Origin: Azospirillum baldaniorum
GTDB taxonomy: Bacteria; Pseudomonadota; Alphaproteobacteria; Azospirillales; Azospirillaceae
Length of the DNA stretch: 64,000 nucleotides
Reading direction: 5' to 3'
Assembly (NCBI RefSeq): GCF_003119195.2
Contig: NZ_CP022256.1
Span: forward strand, 62,001-126,000
This document shows positions 54,133 to 62,547 of this stretch, in pieces. The position numbers were made by a program, and so were the translations under genes. Positions within the stretch are counted from its first letter, which is position 1. Every line of letters begins with the position of its first letter. Below the pieces are notes generated by a model. It worked only from the letters and a program-made list of their open reading frames with translations. It did not search any database and was not told where the DNA came from.

Positions 54133-55863
54133 ATGAAGAAGGCAAAGGCGGTCGTGAGTCGTAAAAATATTGCGATCATCGCAAGTGTTCTGATTGTGGT
54201 TGTCTTTTCGCTGGTGTCGATGTTCGTGTTTCTCGGCGGCGAGGGGCGGGGGCTTCTGCAGTTCCACGTCTTGCCGGCGGAGAGATGGGGCATTCCCGCC
54301 GACCTCGAGAAAAGGGGCTTCGAGCCGCTGCTGACGGTGCCCGGCCACAGCGGCTGGGACGGGCAGTTCCACTTCTACATCGCGAACGATCTGCTCCTTC
54401 AGAAGGACACGGCCCAGCACATTGACGCGCCGACCTACCGTTACCAGCGGATCGGCTTGCCGTTGCTGGCACGCGGCCTCGCCTTCCTGACCCTCGGCGA
54501 CTGGGTGAGCCCGCTCGTCTATTGGGGCACGAGCGTCCTCCTCGTGGCGGCCGGCACCGCCGCCTTCGCTTGGCTGCTGGCGTCCGTGGGTCTTTCGCCC
54601 TGGCTGTCGCTCGTCTGGGCGCTGTCTGGCGGCGTCCAGGTCACGATGCTCAGCGGGCTGCCGGACGCCGCGGCCGACGCGCTGTTCCTGATCGCCCTGG
54701 CCTGCCTCTGCGCACGCCGCCTGTGGGCCTACGCCCTGGCGGGCACGCTGGCCGTGCTGACCCGCGAGACCTTCGTCGTGGCGGCGGCGGGGCTGTTCCT
54801 GTTCCAGGCCGCGACCGCCTGGCGGGCCGGGCGGCTGTTCAGCCGGAGCGGGATCCTGGGGCTGGTGCCGATGGCGCTTCCCGGGGTGGTGGCGATCCTC
54901 TGGCAGGTTTCCATCCTCCTCCGCTTCGGGGAGCTTCCCTCCCAGGCACCCGGCGTCGCCGGAGGGCTGTTCAATTTTCCGCTCCAGGGGTGGTTCGAAA
55001 CGCTCGTCGGCACCTACCGCGGGACGCATCCCTTCGCGGGGGCCTCGGTGCCCAGCAGCGAGTTCTGGCTCCAGCCCATGCATGGCGTCCTGATCATCAC
55101 GGCCGTGACCGCCTGCGTCGCGTTGCTGCGGACGAAGCGCCACCAGCCGGCCATGGGGATCGTTGCGGCGGCGGCCCTCCCCTTCGCGCTCCTCGCGACG
55201 ATGCTCGGCATCGGCGTGACGGCCTTCTGGACCGGCTATCTGAAGGCCACCTCCTTCCTGTTCGTGCCGGTCCTCCTGTCCTTCGCCCTGCTTCCGCGAT
55301 GGGGGGCGGCGGTGTTGGGAAGCGTGATCACCCTGATGCTGGCGCTGCATCAGGTTGCCTTCTGGAATCGCAACCTGAGCGACGCGACCATCGGCGCCAA
55401 CCAATACACCAACATCGAATTCCTGCTCAACCGACCGCCCTCCAGCTTTCCCGAGCGGCTGGACTGCCTTGGCGAGTACCGCTCCAACCTCCGGCTCGTG
55501 GGCATCGAGCCGTTCGAACGGCGCGCCTTCTTCCGGGCGGCCTTGGGCCGTTCGGCGCGTTACAAACTGCGGATCAACGTGACGAACGTGACCTCCCGGC
55601 CCTGGCGCTACGCGCAGGGCGACGGCTCCGTCTATCTCACCGGTCGGTGGGTGGACCCCGTCACGAGGGAACTGGTGAGCTTCCCCCGCCCGTCGCAGAT
55701 CGGCGAAGAGCTGAAGCCCGGCGAGAGCCGCGAGTTGCCGCTGATCGTCGACGTGCCCGCTAACGCCCCGCGGGCCGACCTGATCATCACGATGATCCAG
55801 GTCGGATGCGCCTGGTTCTCCGAAGCGGGCGACCCCGGCGCCATCCGGATAACCCTGCGGTGA
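54133..55863 (+). CDS. Polytopic membrane protein, GT-C-like glycosyltransferase or polymerase candidate
   Basis: Protein of 576 residues with about ten hydrophobic segments. The first is IAIIASVLIVVVFSLVSMFV at about 13-32; others lie near 105-145, 160-185, 190-215, 230-250 and 315-400. After TM1 the periplasmic loop contains GHSGWDGQFHFYIANDLLLQ and YRYQRIGLPLLARGLAFLTL, the pattern of GT-C type enzymes and related 'mannosyltransferase' membrane proteins, with an Asp in the first loop. The C-terminal ~140 residues form a soluble beta-rich domain (YKLRINVTNVTSRPWRYAQ). No family is named with certainty. Ribosome binding site weak. Confidence 0.65.
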   Translation: MKKAKAVVSRKNIAIIASVLIVVVFSLVSMFVFLGGEGRGLLQFHVLPAERWGIPADLEKRGFEPLLTVPGHSGWDGQFHFYIANDLLLQKDTAQHIDAPTYRYQRIGLPLLARGLAFLTLGDWVSPLVYWGTSVLLVAAGTAAFAWLLASVGLSPWLSLVWALSGGVQVTMLSGLPDAAADALFLIALACLCARRLWAYALAGTLAVLTRETFVVAAAGLFLFQAATAWRAGRLFSRSGILGLVPMALPGVVAILWQVSILLRFGELPSQAPGVAGGLFNFPLQGWFETLVGTYRGTHPFAGASVPSSEFWLQPMHGVLIITAVTACVALLRTKRHQPAMGIVAAAALPFALLATMLGIGVTAFWTGYLKATSFLFVPVLLSFALLPRWGAAVLGSVITLMLALHQVAFWNRNLSDATIGANQYTNIEFLLNRPPSSFPERLDCLGEYRSNLRLVGIEPFERRAFFRAALGRSARYKLRINVTNVTSRPWRYAQGDGSVYLTGRWVDPVTRELVSFPRPSQIGEELKPGESRELPLIVDVPANAPRADLIITMIQVGCAWFSEAGDPGAIRITLR

Positions 55864-56029
55864 CAACCCGCCACCGTTTCCTTGCGGTGCTCGGCAAATC
55901 CCTTGCCCGGTGCCGCGGCGGCCGGTAAACCTGTCGCCGCCATGGGGCGGCGGTCGTGACACCGGTGGTTGAAGCCGGGAGCTGGCATGGCCCGGCACGA
56001 AAAGACGACCAGCACGGGAAACGGATCGG

Positions 56030-57103
56030 ATGGAACGTCCGCAAGACACCGAAGACTTTCATCGCGCCGCGCGATCGCTTCTGGAAGCGTCCGCGCGGGT
56101 CGGGTCCAATCCCCTCTACGTCCAGGGAGCCGGCGGCAACACGTCGCTGAAGATGGGTGACGTGCTGCGGGTGAAGGCCTCCGGAACCCGGCTGGCCGAC
56201 GCGCTGGTCTCGGACGTGTTCGTGGACGTCAGCCTGTCGCGGGTCCGCCAGGGTGTGCGCGACGGCGCCGCCGATCCGGTGGCCGGGGCCGCCCTCGGCG
56301 CCGGCGGGCTGCGCCCGTCCATCGAGACGACGCTCCACGCGCTGATGCCGCATCCGGTGGTCTTCCACGTCCATTGCGTGAACACGCTCGCCTGGGCCGT
56401 CCAGCCCGCCGCGGCAGCGGCGCTCGTCGCGCGGCTGGACGGGCTGGCCTGGGCGATGGTCCCCTACTGCAAGCCTGGCCTGGACCTGACGCGGGCGGTC
56501 GCGGCCGCGGTCGCGGAACGGCCCGCCGATGCGCCGGCGGATGTGGTGATCCTGGCCAACCATGGCCTGATCGTCGGCGGCGCCGACTGCGCGGCGGTGG
56601 AAGCCCTGCTCGACGAGGTGGCCGGCCGGCTGCGGGTCGCCCCCCGTCCCGCCGGGAACCCCGACCGGGCACGACTGGAGGAAATCGCCGCAGGCAGCGG
56701 TTACCGCCCGACCCGCCGGGACGAGGCGCACGGGCTGGCCCTGTCGCCGGCCGCGGTGCGGATCGCGGCGTCCGGCTCGCTCTATCCCGACCATGTCGTC
56801 TTTCTCGGCCCAGGGGTGGCGGTCGCCGAGGACCGCGCCGCGCTGGACCGCGTGGTGTCGGCCAGCGGCGCCCTTCCCTTCCGTCCCGTGGTGCTGGTCC
56901 CCGGCGCCGGCGTCCTGGTGCCCGAAGGGCTCGGCGAGGCCGGCGAGGAAATGGTCGCCGCCCTCGCCATGGTCGTTGCCCGGATTCCCGACGGCGCCGG
57001 CGTGTCCTGCCTTTCCGCCGCCGACGAGCAGGCCCTCCTGAACTGGGACGCGGAAAAGTACCGCCAGTCGCTCCAGACCTCGCAAACCCTCCAGCCACGC
57101 TGA
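56030..57103 (+). CDS. Class II aldolase/adducin-family protein
   Basis: Protein of 357 residues. GSNPLYVQGAGGNTSLKMGD and RVKASGTRLADALVSDVFVD match the class II aldolase N-terminal core. RPSIETTLHALMPHPVVFHV with HCVNTLAWAV holds the metal-binding His-x-His and the catalytic Glu region, and DVVILANHGLIVGG holds the third His. These suggest metal-dependent aldol chemistry on a sugar phosphate. The C-terminal ~150 residues (YPDHVVFLGPGVAVAEDRAA) are larger than in L-fuculose-phosphate aldolase. First gene of the packed plus-strand run to 63395; only six bases separate its stop from the next start. Confidence 0.82.
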   Translation: MERPQDTEDFHRAARSLLEASARVGSNPLYVQGAGGNTSLKMGDVLRVKASGTRLADALVSDVFVDVSLSRVRQGVRDGAADPVAGAALGAGGLRPSIETTLHALMPHPVVFHVHCVNTLAWAVQPAAAAALVARLDGLAWAMVPYCKPGLDLTRAVAAAVAERPADAPADVVILANHGLIVGGADCAAVEALLDEVAGRLRVAPRPAGNPDRARLEEIAAGSGYRPTRRDEAHGLALSPAAVRIAASGSLYPDHVVFLGPGVAVAEDRAALDRVVSASGALPFRPVVLVPGAGVLVPEGLGEAGEEMVAALAMVVARIPDGAGVSCLSAADEQALLNWDAEKYRQSLQTSQTLQPR

Positions 57104-57109
57104 ACCGCC

Positions 57110-58732
57110 ATGCAGATCGTCATTCCCATGTCCGGCTTCGGCGAGCGTTTCCGCCGCGCCGGCTACACGGTTCCGAAGCCGCTGATCGAGGTCGACGGCA
57201 AGCCGATCATCGAGCATGTCGTCGGGCTGTTCCCCGGCGCCACGTCCGTCTTCTTCATCGTCAACCGGGATCACCTGGACGAGCCGGCCTACCGCCTGCG
57301 CGAGACGCTGGAGCGGATCGCCCCGTCGGGCCGGATCCTGCCGATCGATCCGCACAAGCTGGGGCCGATCAACGCCGTCCTCCAGGTGGCCGACGCCATC
57401 GACATGGACGCGCCGACCATCGTCAATTATTGCGACTTCACCTGCCTGTGGGACTTCGACGCCTTCCAGGCGCACGCGCGGGAGACCGGCTGCGACGGCA
57501 GCGTCATCGGTTACACCGGCTTCCACCCGCACATGCTGGGGTCGACCAACTACGCCTACGTCCGCAGCGAGGGCATCTGGGCGCGCGACATCCAGGAGAA
57601 GAAGCCTTTCACCGACCGGCCGATGGACGAGTTCGCGTCCAGCGGCACCTATTATTTCCGCACCGGCGCGGTGATGCGCGAGTGCTTCGAAGAGACCATG
57701 CGCCGCGGGCTGATGGTCAACGGCGAATATTATGTCAGCATGGCCTACAAGCCGCTGCTGGACGCCGGACGCCCGGTCACCGTGTTCCCGGTCGAGCATT
57801 TCATGCAGTGGGGCACGCCCCAGGATCTGCAGGAATACCGGTGGTTCTCCGACGCCTTCCGCCGCCAGGGCACGCCGGAGGCCGCGATCGCCCCCCGCCA
57901 CGCCGGCACGGTCATGGTGCCGATGGCCGGGGCCGGTTCCCGCTTCGCGGCCCGCGGCTACACGCTGCCGAAGCCGCTGGTGCCGGTGTCCGGACGGCCG
58001 ATGGTCGAACAGGCCGTGCGCGACCTGCCGGACGCCGACCGGCGGCTGTTCGTCCTGCGCCGCGACATGCCCGGCGCCGAGGCCTGCGCCGACGCCCTGC
58101 GGTCGGCCTTCGGCAACGCGGAGATCACCATGATCGACGCGCTGACCGACGGGCAGGCGCGCACCTGCCTGCTGGGGCTGGACGGCGTCGACCTCGACCG
58201 GCCGCTGACCATCGGCGCCTGCGACAACGGCGTTCTCTATGACGCGGCGGCCTTCTCCGCCCTGATGGACGATCCGGAGACCGACGTGATCGTGTGGGGA
58301 GCCTGCGGCTATCCAGGCGCCTTGCGGGCGCCACAAATGTACGGCTGGATCGACGCCGGGGACGGCCGGGTCCGCAATGTCTCGGTCAAGGTGCCGCTGG
58401 ACGACCCGTCCCGCGACCCGGTGATCGTCGGCACCTTCACCTTCAAGCGGGCCGGCGACTTCAAGCGGGCGGCGGAGCGCATGATCGCCGCCGACCGCCG
58501 GGTCAACGGCGAGTTCTACGTGGACAGCTGCATCAACGATGCGGTCGAGATGGGCCTGTCCGTGCGCCTGCTGGAGGTCCACTCCTACCTGTGCTGGGGC
58601 ACGCCCGACGACCTGGAAACCTACGCCTACTGGCAGTCCGCCTTCCACAAGTGGGCCAACCATCCCTACCGGCTGGAAGCGGACCCGGACGTCGCCGATG
58701 CCGGAGTCTCCGGCCAGCCGGCCTCCGCGTAA
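57110..58732 (+). CDS. Tandem sugar-phosphate nucleotidyltransferase (two NTP-transferase domains)
   Basis: Protein of 540 residues containing two copies of a GT-A-like nucleotidyltransferase. Copy 1 (1-~245): MQIVIPMSGFGERFRRAGYT followed by VPKPLIEVDGKPIIEHVV, and IVNYCDFTCLWDF as the metal site. Copy 2 (~266-500): TVMVPMAGAGSRFAARGYTL, PKPLVPVSGRPMVEQAVRD, TIGACDNGVLYDAAAFS. Both copies keep the KPL motif, both have an acidic active-site residue, and both end with a GTPxDL segment (WGTPQDLQEYRWF, WGTPDDLETYAYW). Tandem domains of this type are uncommon. It may activate one substrate at two sites or two substrates. The exact nucleotide and sugar are unknown. Confidence 0.82.
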   Translation: MQIVIPMSGFGERFRRAGYTVPKPLIEVDGKPIIEHVVGLFPGATSVFFIVNRDHLDEPAYRLRETLERIAPSGRILPIDPHKLGPINAVLQVADAIDMDAPTIVNYCDFTCLWDFDAFQAHARETGCDGSVIGYTGFHPHMLGSTNYAYVRSEGIWARDIQEKKPFTDRPMDEFASSGTYYFRTGAVMRECFEETMRRGLMVNGEYYVSMAYKPLLDAGRPVTVFPVEHFMQWGTPQDLQEYRWFSDAFRRQGTPEAAIAPRHAGTVMVPMAGAGSRFAARGYTLPKPLVPVSGRPMVEQAVRDLPDADRRLFVLRRDMPGAEACADALRSAFGNAEITMIDALTDGQARTCLLGLDGVDLDRPLTIGACDNGVLYDAAAFSALMDDPETDVIVWGACGYPGALRAPQMYGWIDAGDGRVRNVSVKVPLDDPSRDPVIVGTFTFKRAGDFKRAAERMIAADRRVNGEFYVDSCINDAVEMGLSVRLLEVHSYLCWGTPDDLETYAYWQSAFHKWANHPYRLEADPDVADAGVSGQPASA

Positions 58733-58752
58733 CCGGGAAAGGGGTGGCGTTC

Positions 58753-59145
58753 ATGTCGTTGCAGCGTCAGGCCAGCCGCTTCCTGGTGGTCGGATCGACC
58801 ACCGTGGCGATCGACATGGCGGTCTACACCCTGCTGCTGTGGCTGGGGGCGGCGGTGATGCCGGCCAAGGCGACCGGCTTCGTCGCCGGCACGGTCTTCG
58901 CCTATTTCGCCAACCGCATGTGGACGTTCGGCGGCGCCAGGGGCGGGGTCCAGACGGTGCTCCGCTTCCTCGGGGTGTATCTGCTGGCTCTCGTCATCAA
59001 CGTCGCGCTCAACAACGGCGTGATCCTGCTGGCGGGCACCGGCCCCTGGTCCATGGCGGCGGCCTTCCTGGTCGCCACCGGCGCGTCGGCCTGCTTCAAC
59101 TTCGTCGGCATGCGCCACTTCGCATTTTCGGGGGAACGTCCGTGA
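58753..59145 (+). CDS. GtrA-family membrane protein
   Basis: Small four-helix membrane protein of 130 residues. RFLVVGSTTVAIDMAVYTLL, TGFVAGTVFAYFANRMWTFG, RFLGVYLLALVINVALNNGV and AAAFLVATGASACFNFVGMR are the four segments, with the family hallmark of Asn in FANRMWTF and in FNFVGMRHFAF. GtrA proteins are thought to move polyprenyl-linked sugars across the membrane and usually sit beside a GT2 enzyme, as here. ATG 58753 has AAGGGGTG upstream. Its stop overlaps the next start by 4 bases. Confidence 0.88.
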   Translation: MSLQRQASRFLVVGSTTVAIDMAVYTLLLWLGAAVMPAKATGFVAGTVFAYFANRMWTFGGARGGVQTVLRFLGVYLLALVINVALNNGVILLAGTGPWSMAAAFLVATGASACFNFVGMRHFAFSGERP

Positions 59146-59888
59146 GCACCTATTCCCTGGTCATTCCCTGCTACAACGAGGCGCGGAACCTCCCCCTGCT
59201 GCTGGCCCGTGCCGGCGAGGCCTTCACCCGCCCGGACATCGAACTGGTGCTGGTGGACAACGGCTCCACCGACGATTCCCCGGCGGTTCTGCAGGAGCTT
59301 CTGTCCCGCTACCCCTTCGCCCGCAGCGTGCGGGTGGAGGTCAACCAGGGCTACGGTTTCGGCATCCTGTCGGGCCTGCGCGCCGCGCGCGGTCGCGTGC
59401 TCGGCTGGACGCACGCCGACATGCAGACCGACCCCACCGATGCCCTGACCGGCTTCGCCCTGTTCGACGCGGCCCGCGATCCCGACCAGCTGTTCGTCAA
59501 GGGCCGGCGCCAGCACCGTCCCCTGGGCGACGCCGTCTTCACCGCCGGCATGGGGGTGTTCGAGACGGCGCTGCTGCGCCAGCCGCTGTGGGACATCAAC
59601 GCCCAGCCGACCCTGTTCGGCCGCGGCTTCTTCGAGACCTGGGACAATCCGCCGCACGACTTCTCGCTCGATCTCTACGCCTTCTACACGGCGCGGGCCG
59701 CCGGGCTGGAGGTGAAGCGGTTCCCCGTGCTGTTCGGCAAGCGCGCCCACGGCACCTCGCACTGGAACATCAACTGGCGGGCGAAGGTGAAGTTCATCCG
59801 CCGCACCCTCGACTACAGCCTCCGCCTGCGCGCCGCCCTGAGCGAGCCCCGGAGCAAGCCCGAGAGCAAGCCCGAGAGCACGTCATGA
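59142..59888 (+). CDS. GT2-family glycosyltransferase, polyprenyl-phosphate type
   Basis: Protein of 248 residues starting at GTG 59142, which overlaps the gtrA-like stop (GTGA). TYSLVIPCYNEARNLPLLLA, LVLVDNGSTDDSPAVLQEL, YGFGILSGLRAARGRVLGWT and HADMQTDPTDALTGF (DMQTD metal site) are the catalytic landmarks. FGKRAHGTSHWNINWRAKVK matches the C-terminal basic/aromatic region of polyprenyl-phosphate glycosyltransferases. No membrane helices, so it relies on GtrA. It ends in a short repeat (SKPESKPES). The likely role is making a polyprenyl-phosphate sugar that GtrA flips for the GT-C enzyme at 60460. Confidence 0.85.
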   Translation: MSTYSLVIPCYNEARNLPLLLARAGEAFTRPDIELVLVDNGSTDDSPAVLQELLSRYPFARSVRVEVNQGYGFGILSGLRAARGRVLGWTHADMQTDPTDALTGFALFDAARDPDQLFVKGRRQHRPLGDAVFTAGMGVFETALLRQPLWDINAQPTLFGRGFFETWDNPPHDFSLDLYAFYTARAAGLEVKRFPVLFGKRAHGTSHWNINWRAKVKFIRRTLDYSLRLRAALSEPRSKPESKPESTS

Positions 59889-60469
59889 AGATCATCCGCC
59901 ACCGCCGCAACACGTTTGCCGAGCTTCAGGCCACCCCCACCGACCTGGGGATCGAGGTCGACATCCGCAGCCAAGGCACGGAGCTGGTGATCCACCACGA
60001 TCCCTTCGTGCCCGGCGAGCCGTTCGAGGCTTGGATCGCCGCCTACCGCCACGGCACGCTCATCCTCAACGTCAAGGAGGAGGGGCTGGAGACGCGCCTG
60101 CTGGCGCTGATGGAGCGGCACGGCATCACCGACTTCTTCTTCCTGGACCAGTCCTTCCCCTTCCTGGTCAAGACCGCGAACCAGGGCGAGCGCCGCTGCG
60201 CGGTGCGGGTGTCGGAGTTCGAATCCGTCGACACCGCGCTGACGCTGGCCGGGCGCATCGAGTGGGTGTGGGTGGACTGCTTCACCCGCTTCCCGCTCGA
60301 CGCCGCCCAGGCGGCCCGCCTGCAGGACGCCGGGCTGAAGCTGTGCCTGGTCTCGCCCGAGCTGCAAGGCCGCGGAACCGCGGGGATCGCCGACATGCGC
60401 CGGCTGCTGGAGCGTGAAGGCATCGTCGCCGAGGCTGTCTGCACGAAGGAACCCGAGGCATGGCGCTGA
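59885..60469 (+). CDS. GDPD-like (glycerophosphodiester phosphodiesterase fold) protein
   Basis: Protein of 194 residues. The N-terminal half keeps the GDPD/PLC-like catalytic pattern: His-Arg in IIRHRRN, Glu-x-Asp in GIEVDIR, and HD in LVIHHDPF. The remaining TIM-barrel strands follow: GTLILNVKEEGLETRLLALM, FFFLDQSFPFLV, CAVRVSEFES, WVWVDCF and LCLVSPEL. Most GDPDs are about 240 residues or more, so this is a short form. HRR replaces the usual HRG. It could hydrolyse a glycerophosphodiester or modify phosphoglycerol groups on the glycan. Start overlaps the preceding stop as ATGA. Confidence 0.75.
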   Translation: MKIIRHRRNTFAELQATPTDLGIEVDIRSQGTELVIHHDPFVPGEPFEAWIAAYRHGTLILNVKEEGLETRLLALMERHGITDFFFLDQSFPFLVKTANQGERRCAVRVSEFESVDTALTLAGRIEWVWVDCFTRFPLDAAQAARLQDAGLKLCLVSPELQGRGTAGIADMRRLLEREGIVAEAVCTKEPEAWR

Positions 60470-62547
60470 TCCCGTCCGGTCTGGCCACATCCGGTCTGGC
60501 GCGCGATCCCTGGTTCCTGACGGGTCTGGCGGTGCGGGGCCTTCTGCTGGCCTTCCTCGCGCCGCACATCCAGGAAACGTGGTTCGTTCCCTTCCTCACC
60601 GGGGCCATCCAGTCGCCGGCTCTCGACCCATGGTCGGCCTTCCTGGCCGCCGGGGGCGATTCCCTGAGCTTCCCCTACGGCCCGGTCATGATGGCGGCCT
60701 TCCTGCCGCTGGTCCTGGCCGGCTGGCTGGTGGGGCTGCCGTTCGGCGCCGAGGTGGTTCTGGCCGGGCTGGGGCTCCGCCTGACGCTTCTGGCCTTCGA
60801 CGCTGCCGGCTATCTGGTCCTCCGGCGGATGTTCCCGGAGCGAGGCGCGCTGCTGACCCTGGGCTACTGGCTGTCGCCCCTGGTGCTGTACATCACCTAC
60901 TGGCACGGCCAGATCGACATCGTGCCGGTCGTGATCATGGTCGCCGCGTTCATGATGATCGGCGAGCACCGGTTCCGCGAGGCCGGGCTGTTGCTGGCCC
61001 TGGCCTGCGCCGCCAAGCTCAGCATGCTGCTGGCGCTGCCGTTCCTCGGCATCTACCTGTGGCAGAACAAGCGGCTGCGCAGCGGCTTCGTGCCTTTCGC
61101 CGGGGTCTTCGCCGGCATCCTGGCGGTGCTGGGGCTGCTTCCCCTGCTGTCCTCCGGCTACCGCGACATGGTGATGGAGACGCCGGAGGCCGCCAAGCTG
61201 TACTGGCTGTCGCTGCCGCAGACGGACGGCCTGGTCATCTATCTGGCGCCGCTGGCCTTCGCGCTGATGGTCTACGCGATGTGGCGGCTGCGGCGGACCA
61301 ACTTCTCGCTGCTCCTGTCGATGACCGGGGTGTCGTTCCTGATCGTGGTGCTGATGACGCCGGCGTCGCCCGGCTGGTATCTGTGGGCTCTGCCCTTCCT
61401 GATCGTCTACCAGATCGGCGCGGACCGGGTGGGCTGGTGGCTGGTCGCCCTCTTCTCCGCCATGGTCGTGCCGCTGCTGGCGCTGACCGCCTCCGGCCCC
61501 CGCCTGCCGCTGCTGGGAGCCGATCTCAGCCTGCCGCACCTGCTGTCGTCCCACGCCCATTCGGTGTGGCTGACCGCGGTGGTCGCGGTCGGCTGCGTGC
61601 TGGCCATCCGCCTGTTCCGCAACGGCATCCAGCGCAACGACTATTTCCGCCTCAGCCGCGGTCCTCTGGCCATCGGCATCGCCGGCGATTCCGGCGCCGG
61701 GAAGGACACGCTGGCGGCGGCGCTCGAAGGGCTGTTCGGGCGCCATTCGGTCCAGCACATCCTGGGCGACGGCTATCACAAATGGGCGCGGGGCGCTCCG
61801 ATGTGGCGGGCGGTCACGCACCTGAACCCGCGGGCCAACGATCTGCCCCGGCTGAGCGAGCATGTGCACGCCACCCTCGACGGGCGCGACGCGGTCGGCC
61901 AGATCTACGACCATCACACCGGCCGCTTCAGCCCGCCGGTCAGGCTGGCCAGCAACGACGTGCTGCTGATCTCCGGCCTGCACACGCTGCTGCCGCCGGC
62001 CTTGGTGGAGCGGCTGCACGTCCGCATCTTCCTGGAGACGGACGAGGAGCTTCGCTTCTTCTGGAAGATGCGGCGCGACGTCGCCAAGCGCGGGCACGAT
62101 CCGGCCGCGGTGCGCGCGCAGATGGCCCGCCGCAAGCCCGACAGCGACGCCTACATCAAGCCCCAGATGGCCAACGCCGACCTCGTGTTCCAGGTGGCCG
62201 CGGTCAATCCCGAGCATCTGTCCCGTCCGAAGGGCGACCCTATTCCGTTGAAGCTCCGCGTGATCGTCCGCGACAGCCTGTACACGGAGCGCCTGACCAA
62301 GGCCCTGATCGCCATCTGCGGCGTGCATCTGGATCTGGACTTCCCGGACGAGGGCCAGACGGTGGACATGACCATCGAGGGCGACGTCTGGGCCGAGGAC
62401 ATCGGCCTGGCCGCGGCGAATCTCGTCCCCCATCTGGACGAGCTTCTGGACGTGCAGCCGCACTGGCATTCCAACATGCTGGGCGTGATGCAGCTGATCG
62501 TCCTCATGCAGATCGACGAAAACCTTCGCAGACGGGTCGCGAAATGA
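60460..62547 (+). CDS. Fusion of a GT-C-like polytopic membrane domain to a uridine-kinase-like P-loop kinase
   Basis: Protein of 695 residues. Residues 1-~395 have about ten hydrophobic segments, with LGYWLSPLVLYITYWHGQID and IVPVVIMVAAFMMIGEHRFR. HGQ(I)D in the loop recalls GT-C mannosyltransferases. Residues ~400-695 are a soluble kinase: LAIGIAGDSGAGKDTLAAAL (P-loop GxxxxGKD), QHILGDGYHKWARGAPMWRA, VGQIYDHHTGRFSPPV and HVRIFLETDEELRFFWKMRR, resembling uridine kinase/phosphoribulokinase. Both halves are in one frame with no internal start. The start overlaps the GDPD-like gene by 10 bases. The combination suggests that the kinase phosphorylates a substrate used at the membrane. Confidence 0.78.
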   Translation: MALIPSGLATSGLARDPWFLTGLAVRGLLLAFLAPHIQETWFVPFLTGAIQSPALDPWSAFLAAGGDSLSFPYGPVMMAAFLPLVLAGWLVGLPFGAEVVLAGLGLRLTLLAFDAAGYLVLRRMFPERGALLTLGYWLSPLVLYITYWHGQIDIVPVVIMVAAFMMIGEHRFREAGLLLALACAAKLSMLLALPFLGIYLWQNKRLRSGFVPFAGVFAGILAVLGLLPLLSSGYRDMVMETPEAAKLYWLSLPQTDGLVIYLAPLAFALMVYAMWRLRRTNFSLLLSMTGVSFLIVVLMTPASPGWYLWALPFLIVYQIGADRVGWWLVALFSAMVVPLLALTASGPRLPLLGADLSLPHLLSSHAHSVWLTAVVAVGCVLAIRLFRNGIQRNDYFRLSRGPLAIGIAGDSGAGKDTLAAALEGLFGRHSVQHILGDGYHKWARGAPMWRAVTHLNPRANDLPRLSEHVHATLDGRDAVGQIYDHHTGRFSPPVRLASNDVLLISGLHTLLPPALVERLHVRIFLETDEELRFFWKMRRDVAKRGHDPAAVRAQMARRKPDSDAYIKPQMANADLVFQVAAVNPEHLSRPKGDPIPLKLRVIVRDSLYTERLTKALIAICGVHLDLDFPDEGQTVDMTIEGDVWAEDIGLAAANLVPHLDELLDVQPHWHSNMLGVMQLIVLMQIDENLRRRVAK

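Noticed and set aside
53887..58663. Long minus-strand frames across the membrane-protein and aldolase-nucleotidyltransferase genes
   Set aside because: They are His/Gly/Arg-rich without motifs and are antisense to well-supported genes.
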